This document shows positions 16,241-24,310 of a DNA stretch of 56,195 nt, piece by piece. The notes beneath the pieces are model-generated. The model ran no database searches. It saw only the letters and a program-made list of their open reading frames with translations, and was not told the origin of the DNA. A program made the position numbers and the translations under genes. Every line of letters begins with the position of its first letter. The stretch's first letter is position 1. The stretch spans positions 1-56,195 of the forward strand of contig CASZWJ010000011.1 of the NCBI GenBank assembly GCA_949493535.1, in the 5' to 3' direction. Source of the stretch: an uncultured Alphaproteobacteria bacterium. GTDB taxonomy: Bacteria; Pseudomonadota; Alphaproteobacteria; RF32; CAG-239.

Positions 16241-17515
16241 TTAAGCTAATCCGCGGACAAGTTTTTTAATTTTTTCAAGTTTTTCTTTATCTATACTGTC
16301 GATAGATTCTTCCAAGCTTTTGGAAAACAATTTAAGCTCTTTCGGGGTCCCCCTGTCAATTCTGGTAACATTAATGCCCAGATCATCCCATATCTCAAAC
16401 ATGTCTTCTGCATTGATGATATTGCCGATTTGTTCAATAACATAAGCTTTAACATCAAAATGCAAATCAGCATCGTCAAGCTTTTCAATTAAATGCTGGC
16501 GGGCGATGTCTGCTTTCCGTACCGGAGAAATGCGGTGCGAGCTTTCCGAAAACCATAACGGTTCTTCGTCATTAAATCTTTCTTCGTCAGCCAGCCAATC
16601 TCCGGGTTCTTTGTCAATGAGGCAGAGGCAGATTTGGTTGGCAGCAACTCCAATGAAGTCAATCAGGTTGTTTTTGATGGTTGCGCCGGTAATAACTTCA
16701 TAGCCTTTCTGCTTGATAACATCAAGCGTAGAATTGCCGTTAGAGCGCTGTGTAGGTTGAGAAGCATTTTTCTGAGGTTTGTTTTTAGCTTCTTTTGTCT
16801 GAGGAGCATTTTTTTGCGTATTGCGATCTTTATTTTTTGTTTTATTTTCTTTTGCGGCGGGTTCTTCGGCCGGTGCTTCTTTAGTTTTTTCTTCTTTTTT
16901 ATTATCGTCAAATGCATCAAAGTCGAAATCAAAATCGTCGTCATCGTCAAATTTGAACAAAGAATGGTCAAATTTGGTTTCTTTCGGGGTTTCTGTCTGA
17001 GCCGGAATTGCTGCGGCTGCCAAAGAGGGTGTCGGAGCCGGAGACAATGGTTTAGGCGCAGTAGTCTGGTTTGCCGTTTCGTATATTCTTTCATCAAGCG
17101 GGGCGCGAATGCTTTTGGGGCGAATTTCTTTATAGGATTTTCTTTTTTTGATTTTTTTTACACCGGTTGAAACGGCAATGATTTTAACCGGTTGGAAGAA
17201 AATCTTTTTAATTGCCGTAATGGGAAAGGCTGCGATTGCGGTAAACATTTTTTCCCAGGCGATTAAGCTTAATGCTGCCCAGCCTGTGAGCCATAGCGGA
17301 ATAAATGTAAGGATAATCAGGACAAACGCCCATTCTTTTGTGTCATCAATAACCCAGCCGGAAAGCCACAAATCCCACGCATATTGCCAGTGTTCTTTGC
17401 GGATAATGTCAAAACGCCAGTTTTTGAGCATTATAACCCGAATACCTTCCAGAAAGAATATACTCCAGAAAATACCAACAAAGACTATGCGCATCAATAT
17501 CAGTAACGGTTTCAA
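16241..17515 (-). CDS. T4SS-associated membrane protein with acidic linker, unknown function
   Basis: 424-aa protein, family not recognised. Two membrane helices near the N-terminus (about residues 5-28 and 60-85) are followed by a basic stretch, a long disordered linker with an acidic run (FDDDDDFDFDFD, about 195-206) and Lys/Glu/Ala-rich sequence, then a folded C-terminal domain (from about 270). Its start (GYEVITGATIKNNLIDFIG) loosely recalls a NERD or restriction-endonuclease-like fold. The start is TTG behind GGGAG: this gives MKPLLILMRIVFVGIFW, which aligns end to end with the next upstream gene product, supporting the choice. It sits 25 bp before the coupling ATPase and may be a coupling-complex component. 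Confidence 0.65.
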   Translation of the reverse strand: MKPLLILMRIVFVGIFWSIFFLEGIRVIMLKNWRFDIIRKEHWQYAWDLWLSGWVIDDTKEWAFVLIILTFIPLWLTGWAALSLIAWEKMFTAIAAFPITAIKKIFFQPVKIIAVSTGVKKIKKRKSYKEIRPKSIRAPLDERIYETANQTTAPKPLSPAPTPSLAAAAIPAQTETPKETKFDHSLFKFDDDDDFDFDFDAFDDNKKEEKTKEAPAEEPAAKENKTKNKDRNTQKNAPQTKEAKNKPQKNASQPTQRSNGNSTLDVIKQKGYEVITGATIKNNLIDFIGVAANQICLCLIDKEPGDWLADEERFNDEEPLWFSESSHRISPVRKADIARQHLIEKLDDADLHFDVKAYVIEQIGNIINAEDMFEIWDDLGINVTRIDRGTPKELKLFSKSLEESIDSIDKEKLEKIKKLVRGLA

Positions 17516-17595
17516 GTTAAGCTCCCAATGAATCCCCGCTAATTAAACGGATTCTTTTTTATATATTATACACTATTGGTTAATAAGTGTTTATT

Positions 17596-18081
17596 TTATT
17601 CATGTTTTACAGAATTTATTTTTTCGGCGATGGCGTTACGGATTTTGTTAACTTCTTCATCGGTTTTGACTTGGTTCGTCGGTTTTGACATTTCTTCAAT
17701 CTCTTCTTCTATTTTTTTGCCGCGCCCCATGTTTTTTAACAAAATACGGCCGGATGAGGCCCCGTATTTGCGAATGACATAGTCATTATACCAGCGAACC
17801 GGCGCCAGCAGAAGGTTTAAGAAATTTACTTTAATCAGACGGCGCCAGCCCCATATCCATAACGGAATATACAGTAACAAAATTGTGAGCAGCAGATAGT
17901 CTTTCCCGGCCTTGATTGTGCCGCCGTTTTCCCAATAGGAATTCAACAGTGTCCAACTTGAAGATGAAATGATACTGAAATTCCAGAAAATAATCAGCAG
18001 ACTGTTTACTATAATGAAGTAAACATAACTCCAAATTGTGCCAATGAGAATTGTTCTGATAAAATTAAGTATTTTTTTCAT
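17596..18081 (-). CDS. small membrane protein paralogous to the N-terminus of the 424-aa T4SS protein
   Basis: 161-aa protein with two membrane helices (about residues 8-33 and 62-84) and a charged C-terminal tail. Its first 110 residues align by eye with those of the neighbouring 424-aa protein: FIRTILIGTIW against LMRIVFVGIFW, and LLYIPLWIWGW against LTFIPLWLTGW, with the same helix spacing. It lacks the acidic linker and C-terminal domain. Probably a duplicated partner in the same membrane complex. No known family recognised. Confidence 0.65.
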   Translation of the reverse strand: MKKILNFIRTILIGTIWSYVYFIIVNSLLIIFWNFSIISSSSWTLLNSYWENGGTIKAGKDYLLLTILLLYIPLWIWGWRRLIKVNFLNLLLAPVRWYNDYVIRKYGASSGRILLKNMGRGKKIEEEIEEMSKPTNQVKTDEEVNKIRNAIAEKINSVKHE

Positions 18082-18093
18082 GTGACAATATTT

Positions 18094-20280
18094 CTATTCT
18101 CTTCCCTGCGGTTTAAAAGGAGGCTTGATTTGCGGTTGCTGCGGTCTGGGCTGTTGTTGTTCCTGAAGCAATGGCGGCCGATTTTGTTCAAAACCTCCCA
18201 GAATAAAATCTTTTGTCCTTTCGAGATTTTGACGGCGAGTTAAGACATCTTGTTGCCTTCCGTCCAGATTTGCCCCTTCCATTTGCAAACCGTTTTTAAT
18301 GTATTCTATTCTGGAATCTTCATGAGCTTGTCTGTCTGCTTCATCGGCCATGGGAGTCGGTTCATCCGTACGGTCAGGTTCCGCAGGGGTTGGCGCGGCC
18401 GGTTCTTCCGTGCGGTCGGGTTCCGCAGGAGTCTGTGTGGCCGGTTCTCCTTCCCGAGAGTTCTCTTGTGAGGGCGGGGTCTGTTCTAAACCTTCATATG
18501 CCTCTAAGATTTCGTTCCTGCGAGGATTTTTTCCGTTTTCGACATAACGTTTGTTATTGAAATCTTCAATAGCCATTCCTTTTGCTTTTTTCATGTCATC
18601 CGTACATGACTGTATTGCGTTATACATGGCGTTTGCCGGATTTTCGTTCGGATGCTCCTGTTTGTATGCAAGCATTTGTGTTTTTAACACCTGTTGGGCT
18701 TCCAGTTGTTTAGATGCGTAAACCTGTTCCATATTTTGGCCTTTAAATGCCTCCGGATTATTCATTTGGGCATTTAAAATACTGGCTTGAGCATAGTCGT
18801 CTGAAAATGTGGCTGCCATTAAGGCCGTACCCATTACAAAGGGAACATTTGTTTCCGGATTGCCTTGGCTTAACAGGGTTTTAACGTCGGCGTAGGTTCC
18901 AAGGCTCTGTAAAAGTTTGTGATCAGCAATGGCTTCGTCAATATTTCCGGCTTTGACGGCGTTGATTATATTTTTTTCGGCACTTTTGTTATATTCGTCA
19001 GTAAGCGGTTTCATGTGCTTATCGCTGGCGGTTTTGACGTCTTTAAAAAGCTTTTGTGTCTTATCTTCTTTTTCTTCTTTTCTTTTTTCTTTCAGCTCGT
19101 TTTTTCTGGCGTTAAATGCGGATTCAAATTCATTCCAGATGCCGGTGGCGGCATATTCTATTTGGTGAACGACCCAGTTCGTGGCTGCATTGGCCGCTTT
19201 CAAAAACCACTCTTTAAACATGGTATCAATGATATCTGCTTCTACCCAATAGAGTTCGTCTTCGGGTTTGCCATGTTCATTTTTTGTGCCGCTATTGGCT
19301 TCCCCTTCATTTTTTTCTTCGCTCTTTTCTTCGTTGAAAGTTGTTTTGCTCAGCGGGTCATTCTCGTCATTACCCTCATCAACTTTGGTTGTTTCTTTGG
19401 TTTCATTGACGGTAGTTTTATTTTTTTCTTCGCTGATTCTTGTTGATTTTCCGCCTTCTTTAACAGTTATGCTTTTGTCAACGGCATTGTCTAACTCGCC
19501 TTTGCTGTAGTTTTTCCAAACTTTTTGGGCTGAGGCGGCAAGACGCATAGCGCGAATAGGGCCTTCTGACTTCTTCATTTCTTCAGAAATCTGTTGAGGT
19601 TCTTGTCCTTCGGGTAAATACATCAGGGTACCGTCAGCTGATATTTGATAATGCTGCGCTTCATTATTTTCATTGGTAAAAGTGATATCGGCGATGCCCT
19701 GTTCGTCAAAGGCTACGGTTCCTAAATCTTTGTCTTCGGCGCCTTTGAAAGAAATTGTTTTGCCTTTGGCCGAGGTCTTGTCTTCAAGCGCGTCTACTTT
19801 TTCTTTGTCTCCCTCGATGACAATGCTGTCCAGTTCTTGTATGTTTAAGTTTTCCGGCAGTTTGTCATTTATGATTGTGACCGGATTTTCGACATCGAGC
19901 CTTTTTTCTGCCATGCGTTTTTTCATCTCGCTCAATGTGGCCTTGACGGCATCGTTTTGAAACTCTTCGCTGAAACTGTCGCAAAATTCGCTGATTTTGC
20001 TGAAATCTGCCGGAGAGTAAGAACCGTTGGCGAGGCCTTCCATATATTCATTGATTTGGGATTGAAGTTTTTCCGGCGTGACAATTTCATGCAGGGCATC
20101 GCTTTTCTCTTTGAAGTCTTTTTCTTGCGCTGCTTTGTCTTCTGCCGGAGCTTCGTGTGCCGTTCGGATATCTGACCAAACCAAAGCCATTTCATCAAGA
20201 GACATGTCCGACAGAACTTCTTTGATTTTTTTATCTTTGAAATTTGCTGTTAAATTTGCAATATCTTCAGCTATTGACAT
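18094..20280 (-). CDS. large hydrophilic T4SS-operon protein, unknown function
   Basis: 728-aa soluble protein of unknown family. Residues 1-130 are helical; about 150-240 look strand-rich (IVIEGDKEKV, ISFKGAEDK, YQISADGTLMYL). About 270-345 is a Lys/Glu/Asn/Thr-rich low-complexity linker, about 350-620 is helical with WVVHQIEYAATGIWNEFESA and a coiled-coil-like KELKEKRKEE stretch, and the tail holds a degenerate double repeat PAEPDRTEEP / PAEPDRTDEP and ends Gln/Pro-rich. There is no signal peptide. GAGG precedes the ATG. Secreted substrate, scaffold or cytoplasmic partner are all open; operon position is the only functional clue. Confidence 0.6.
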   Translation of the reverse strand: MSIAEDIANLTANFKDKKIKEVLSDMSLDEMALVWSDIRTAHEAPAEDKAAQEKDFKEKSDALHEIVTPEKLQSQINEYMEGLANGSYSPADFSKISEFCDSFSEEFQNDAVKATLSEMKKRMAEKRLDVENPVTIINDKLPENLNIQELDSIVIEGDKEKVDALEDKTSAKGKTISFKGAEDKDLGTVAFDEQGIADITFTNENNEAQHYQISADGTLMYLPEGQEPQQISEEMKKSEGPIRAMRLAASAQKVWKNYSKGELDNAVDKSITVKEGGKSTRISEEKNKTTVNETKETTKVDEGNDENDPLSKTTFNEEKSEEKNEGEANSGTKNEHGKPEDELYWVEADIIDTMFKEWFLKAANAATNWVVHQIEYAATGIWNEFESAFNARKNELKEKRKEEKEDKTQKLFKDVKTASDKHMKPLTDEYNKSAEKNIINAVKAGNIDEAIADHKLLQSLGTYADVKTLLSQGNPETNVPFVMGTALMAATFSDDYAQASILNAQMNNPEAFKGQNMEQVYASKQLEAQQVLKTQMLAYKQEHPNENPANAMYNAIQSCTDDMKKAKGMAIEDFNNKRYVENGKNPRRNEILEAYEGLEQTPPSQENSREGEPATQTPAEPDRTEEPAAPTPAEPDRTDEPTPMADEADRQAHEDSRIEYIKNGLQMEGANLDGRQQDVLTRRQNLERTKDFILGGFEQNRPPLLQEQQQPRPQQPQIKPPFKPQGRE

Positions 20281-20358
20281 GGCCGTATCCTCGTTGTTGC
20301 ATATTATTATAATGATTTTAGCATTGTTTGGGGTTTTTGTCTATAATTTTCTCCAAAA

Positions 20359-21297
20359 TCAAGCCTTAAGTTTTTTTAGGAAGTTTCCCAATTCTTTATT
20401 AACGCGAATTCCGTCTTCGGGTTTGGCTTTAATCATTCCGAAAAAGCGCGCTTTGATTCTGCTGATGTCAATCGGCGCAAAGGTTGCCGGATTATTGGTC
20501 AGCATTTTATAAGCCCCTTCGGCATCTTTGCGGGAAGTCTTGAAGTAGTTGTTGACCAGACGTTCTGCGTCTATGGGGAATTTTTTTGCCTCAATGGCCG
20601 AAATGTATTTTTTCATTTTGTCAATGCGGCGTTGATGTTCTTCTATGACCTTTTGCTCTATTTTGCGGCGTTTGGCTTTTAGGCGGCGTTTTTCATAGGC
20701 AATTTCGCAGCTTTCAATTTCAATTAAAATTTCGACATAGGCAATTATTGCCATTTGTAGAATATCGTCAGTTGTGCGTTCGGCAAACTCTAAAAGCTCT
20801 TCGTCTTTGGCATTGGGATTGATGTTCATAATGCGGGTCGGGTGGACCTGAATCATGATATCCCAGCCTTTCAGCGTATCTAAGGCAAATTTTTCGCCTA
20901 ATGTGGGCTTGTAGCGAGGGTAAAGCATTTCCGCGGTTATGGAAAAAACAGGTATGGGCAGCTGATTGTTTTCTGCCATTTCGGAGATTGCCGTTACGAA
21001 ATTATTGTGGGCATTGTAAAGCGCTTTTTCTTCTTCGCACAATTTAGCCGCCGGAGAATTATCTGCGGAAAATTCGTTAGTATCTTCAGAAAGGCTGAGT
21101 TTTTCTTCCGCTTCTTTTTTGTCATTGGCGATAGTCGTTTGATCATCTTCCGTCAGCTCGTTGGAGATAAATTCTTGCAAGAGCCTTTCAAACTCGTCAT
21201 CTTCGTTGCCGGTTGATGCCGGAGTTGTGATATTTATATTGTCGTCAATATCGTCAAGATATTGCTTTACTTCATCGTGAACGTTCTTAGAAGCCAT
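20359..21297 (-). CDS. coiled-coil protein heading the T4SS-like operon, unknown function
   Basis: 312-aa soluble protein with an acidic, disordered first 80 residues, a central region with PVFSITAEMLYPRYKPT, then a long charged helix (about 200-245, with RRLKAKRRKIEQKV) likely to form a coiled coil, and a basic C-terminus. No recognised family. AGGGG lies six bases before the ATG. It is the first gene of the minus-strand run leading to the VirD4-type ATPase, 78 bp before the 728-aa gene. Confidence 0.6.
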   Translation of the reverse strand: MASKNVHDEVKQYLDDIDDNINITTPASTGNEDDEFERLLQEFISNELTEDDQTTIANDKKEAEEKLSLSEDTNEFSADNSPAAKLCEEEKALYNAHNNFVTAISEMAENNQLPIPVFSITAEMLYPRYKPTLGEKFALDTLKGWDIMIQVHPTRIMNINPNAKDEELLEFAERTTDDILQMAIIAYVEILIEIESCEIAYEKRRLKAKRRKIEQKVIEEHQRRIDKMKKYISAIEAKKFPIDAERLVNNYFKTSRKDAEGAYKMLTNNPATFAPIDISRIKARFFGMIKAKPEDGIRVNKELGNFLKKLKA

Positions 21298-21306
21298 GAT
21301 TATCCC

Positions 21307-21591
21307 CTAATTAATATTAACCGTTGTTTCGGTTTTTCCCGCGTCCGTATTAAAAATGATTACTCTGTCTTCCAGTCCGCCGCCGACGGTTAAAAGGTAT
21401 AAGCGCCCGCCTTCCTGGCTGATTTGTTTGATATAGCTGCCCATCGGCTGGCTTAAGCTTATGGTTTCCGGCAATGCCGCTGTATTGTTTTTGCTCTTTT
21501 TCAGCAGCAGGCTTATAAAAGTGAGCGTTCCGAAAATCAACAGGAAAGTCAGCAGTATGACGATTGTTTTGACCAGTTTCAGTTTATTCAT
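21307..21591 (-). CDS. DUF6476-like single-pass membrane protein
   Basis: 94-aa protein: short basic N-terminus, one membrane helix (about residues 7-28), then a small extracytoplasmic domain predicted as strands (GRLYLLTVGGGLEDRVIIF). Divergent placement next to rluD matches DUF6476 proteins of other alphaproteobacteria, as I recall them; function unknown. The frame is open further upstream to 21684, but that would overlap rluD, and the MNKLKLVK start directly before the helix is the natural one. Confidence 0.6.
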   Translation of the reverse strand: MNKLKLVKTIVILLTFLLIFGTLTFISLLLKKSKNNTAALPETISLSQPMGSYIKQISQEGGRLYLLTVGGGLEDRVIIFNTDAGKTETTVNIN

Positions 21592-21678
21592 TTTCTTCTC
21601 TATGCAAAAGCGAATACAGGTTGCAAAATTGCAAATTATCTGTATGTTGGTTTTAGTTAAAATCTTTACCTGCCATAA

Positions 21679-22662
21679 ATGCACATGATAACAGATACTA
21701 ATATTTATACATCAAAAATAGTTAACAAAGAATATAAAGGGCTGAGGATTGATAAGTTTCTGGCCCTGAGTTTTCCCGAAATGTCGCGTTCTCAGATCCA
21801 ACGCTTGATTAAATCGGGCAATGTCAGCTGCGATGATGATATTATTGCCGACAATTCATTTAAGGTGAGGGTTGACGACAGTTATCAGGTTTTTGTTCCC
21901 GAAGCGGTTGACGCAGATCCGGAGCCTGAAAATATTCCGCTTGAAATCGTTTATGAAGACGAAGACATTATCATTGTCAATAAGCCGGCCGGAATGACAG
22001 TGCATCCGGCGCCGGGTTCTCCTAACGGAACATTGGTTAATGCCCTTTTATATCATTGCAGGGACAGGCTGTCCGGTGTAGGGGGAGTCAAGCGTCCGGG
22101 AATTGTTCACCGAATCGATAAAGATACCAGCGGCCTGCTGGTTGTGGCAAAAAACGATATGGCTCACCGACATCTGAGCGAACAGTTTTTTGAGCATTCA
22201 ATTGAGCGTACTTATTTTGCTTTGGTTTACGGGCTGCCTAATCCGCCGGCAGGACGAATCGAAGCCAATATTGGCAGAAGCCCTTATGACCGTAAGAAAA
22301 TGGCGATCGTGCAAACTGGCGGAAAAGCTGCCGTAACGAATTATAAAACAATTGAGAACTTCAAAAATTGTGCCGCTTTGGTGCAATGTAACCTTGAAAC
22401 CGGACGGACGCACCAGATTCGGGTGCATATGTCGTCTTTAGGCTGTAATCTGATAGGAGACCAGCTTTATGTTAAATCTAAAAAGACATTGGCCAAGGGT
22501 ATTGACCAAGACATAAAAAAATATGTAAACGATTTTCCCAGGCAGGCGTTGCATGCAACAACGCTTGGCTTCAAACATCCGCGCAGCAACGAATTTGTAT
22601 CATTCTCATCAGAATTTCCCGATGATTTTAAACAGTTATTAGGTTGTCTAAAAAATCTATAA
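21679..22662 (+). CDS. rluD: RluD-type 23S rRNA pseudouridine synthase
   Basis: 327-aa enzyme with an N-terminal S4 RNA-binding domain (RIDKFLALSFPEMSRSQIQR, about residues 22-41) and a pseudouridine synthase domain. The catalytic Asp lies in HRIDKDTSGL and the downstream RTHQIRVH is also present. RluD modifies helix 69 of 23S rRNA (positions 1911, 1915, 1917 in E. coli) late in 50S assembly. RluA/RluC are alternatives, but the S4 domain and linkage to rpoH favour RluD. A second ATG two codons in is an equally possible start; neither has a strong ribosome site. Confidence 0.88.
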   Translation: MHMITDTNIYTSKIVNKEYKGLRIDKFLALSFPEMSRSQIQRLIKSGNVSCDDDIIADNSFKVRVDDSYQVFVPEAVDADPEPENIPLEIVYEDEDIIIVNKPAGMTVHPAPGSPNGTLVNALLYHCRDRLSGVGGVKRPGIVHRIDKDTSGLLVVAKNDMAHRHLSEQFFEHSIERTYFALVYGLPNPPAGRIEANIGRSPYDRKKMAIVQTGGKAAVTNYKTIENFKNCAALVQCNLETGRTHQIRVHMSSLGCNLIGDQLYVKSKKTLAKGIDQDIKKYVNDFPRQALHATTLGFKHPRSNEFVSFSSEFPDDFKQLLGCLKNL

Positions 22663-22672
22663 CTGCCTGCTG

Positions 22673-22700
22673 AAATCTACGCTGGTGCGTGCAGATTTTT
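22673..22700 (+). terminator. probable terminator of rluD
   Basis: AAATCT (22673-22678) and AGATTT (22693-22698) with further imperfect pairing inside, followed by TT. Weak. Confidence 0.45.
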
Positions 22701-22727
22701 AGTCATCAGCCTCCTAATTTCATGGGA

Positions 22728-22756
22728 TTGTTGTTATTCACAATCTTCATTATAGT
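22728..22756 (+). promoter_or_regulatory. sigma-70 type promoter of rpoH
   Basis: TTGTTG (22728-22733), 17-base spacer, TATAGT (22751-22756), about 50 bases before the rpoH ATG. A heat-shock-type promoter was looked for and not convincingly seen. Confidence 0.6.
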
Positions 22757-22813
22757 TATTGACAGAAGGAATGGCTTGTAGTTGCAGGCTTATGATCAAT
22801 AAGGAGTAGTTCT

Positions 22814-23689
22814 ATGGATAAGACATTTGCTTTAAACGGATTTGACTTTTCGCCGGAAATTAATTTAGCCAGATATTTACAAAGTATCCGCAAGTTTCCG
22901 ATTCTTTCTCAGGAGGAGGAATTTGAACTGGCTTCAAAATATAAAGAAACAAAAGATCATAAAATATCTTATAAACTGATTACCTCTCACTTGCGTTTGG
23001 TTGTGAAAGTCGTTTCAAAATATAAAGGCTATGGTTTGCCGCTTGCTGAAATGATTGCGGAAGGAAATATCGGCTTGTTGTATGCTGTTGACAAATTTGA
23101 ACCATCTAAAGGCTTTCGTTTTTCTACTTATGCTTTGTGGTGGATTAAGGCTTCAATCCAGAAGTATATCTTGAATTCTTGGTCTTTGGTTAAGATTGGA
23201 ACGACTGCCGCTCAGAAAAAATTATTTTTTAATTTGCGTAAGATTAAAAATAAACTGAATCTGACAGATGACCGTGAGCTTTCTCATGAGATTCTCGGCG
23301 ATATCGCATCTTCTCTTGATGTGAGCGTTCAAGATGTTACCGATATGAACATGCGTTTGAAATCCCATGACGGTTCTTTGAATACGGTGATAGATTCTTC
23401 TTCTGAAAGCGGTGCCGAATGGATGGATTTTATTGCGGACAATAAACCTAATCAGGAAGAAGTCCTTGGTTATGCCGAGACACTCAGCTATCGCAAAAAA
23501 TTGTTCAATCAGTCTTTGGGCTGTCTGAATAAAAGAGAAAAGGATATTTTGTTCAAACGCCGTTTGGTTGAAAAATCCGTAACTTTGGATGATTTGAGCA
23601 AAACTTATAACATCTCAAAGGAAAGAGTTCGCCAGATTGAATTAAATTCAATTAAAAAGCTGCGTAAGTCTGTTGCCGTGCTTCAGTAA
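22814..23689 (+). CDS. rpoH: RNA polymerase sigma-32 factor RpoH
   Basis: 291-aa sigma-70 family factor. Region 2 holds EMIAEGNIGLL and FSTYALWWIKASIQ; the RpoH box QKKLFFNLRK (about residues 134-143) identifies the heat-shock sigma rather than RpoD or RpoS. Region 4 ends with the helix-turn-helix ISKERVRQIELNSIKKLR. It directs RNA polymerase to chaperone and protease genes. AAGGAG lies seven bases before the ATG. It follows rluD, the usual alphaproteobacterial order, with its own promoter. Confidence 0.95.
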   Translation: MDKTFALNGFDFSPEINLARYLQSIRKFPILSQEEEFELASKYKETKDHKISYKLITSHLRLVVKVVSKYKGYGLPLAEMIAEGNIGLLYAVDKFEPSKGFRFSTYALWWIKASIQKYILNSWSLVKIGTTAAQKKLFFNLRKIKNKLNLTDDRELSHEILGDIASSLDVSVQDVTDMNMRLKSHDGSLNTVIDSSSESGAEWMDFIADNKPNQEEVLGYAETLSYRKKLFNQSLGCLNKREKDILFKRRLVEKSVTLDDLSKTYNISKERVRQIELNSIKKLRKSVAVLQ

Positions 23690-23762
23690 CATTCTTTTCG
23701 GAACAAGTTTTATACACACACATATTATTATCCCCTCTCAAAAAAATACTCTCAAACAAGCC

Positions 23763-23797
23763 AAACCCCGAAGACAGAAAGTTTTCGGGGTTTTGTT
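23763..23797 (+). terminator. intrinsic terminator of rpoH
   Basis: AAACCCCGAA stem pairing with TTCGGGGTTT across a nine-base loop, then T-rich sequence. It could also serve the convergent gene ending at 23825. Confidence 0.85.
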
Positions 23798-23824
23798 TGT
23801 GTTTGGAATTGTTTTTTTATTTGG

Positions 23825-24310
23825 CTAATTTATTTGGTTGTCGATAATTTCCGGCCCCCATTCTTCTTTAATTTTTTGTAGTTGTTTATCAATATTTTCC
23901 AAACGTTTGCGCGCGGAAATTTTAGACAGGAAAATAAACAGATTCGGGATTTCATAATAAACGATGAAGCCGAGAGCTGCAGAACCAAGCATGATAATCA
24001 AGTTGAAAGCATCGCTTAAAATGGAAAAGGCGCCGTCTAACGTGAAATGGTTAATGACGTTTATCAGGTAAACAAACAGGCCGGCAAGATTAAAGCAGCC
24101 GATGACAATCAGTTTGCCTGAGTTTTTTGAATCTGTTATCAGAACCGTAATGGTCGGCAGCAAGCCTATAAATAAAATTATAATTGCGGGAAGAGTCGAA
24201 CTGACAGCCAGAGCCAATGCGCCGAACAACAGCCACTTACGCGCCGAAGATAAGGCGTTGAATGAATCTTTTAAACCGTTTGGCGCCTTTTTTTTCTTAA
24301 TTTTGTTCAT
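23825..24310 (-). CDS. small multi-pass membrane protein paired with the pseudokinase
   Basis: 161-aa protein with a basic N-terminus (KIKKKKAPNG), four membrane helices (about residues 25-58, 65-88, 95-125) and a charged C-terminal helix (SARKRLENIDKQLQKIKEEWG). No family recognised. Its start overlaps the stop of the upstream pseudokinase gene by four bases (ATGA), so the two products are made in fixed ratio and probably interact at the membrane, where the pseudokinase also has a C-terminal anchor. Confidence 0.6.
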   Translation of the reverse strand: MNKIKKKKAPNGLKDSFNALSSARKWLLFGALALAVSSTLPAIIILFIGLLPTITVLITDSKNSGKLIVIGCFNLAGLFVYLINVINHFTLDGAFSILSDAFNLIIMLGSAALGFIVYYEIPNLFIFLSKISARKRLENIDKQLQKIKEEWGPEIIDNQIN

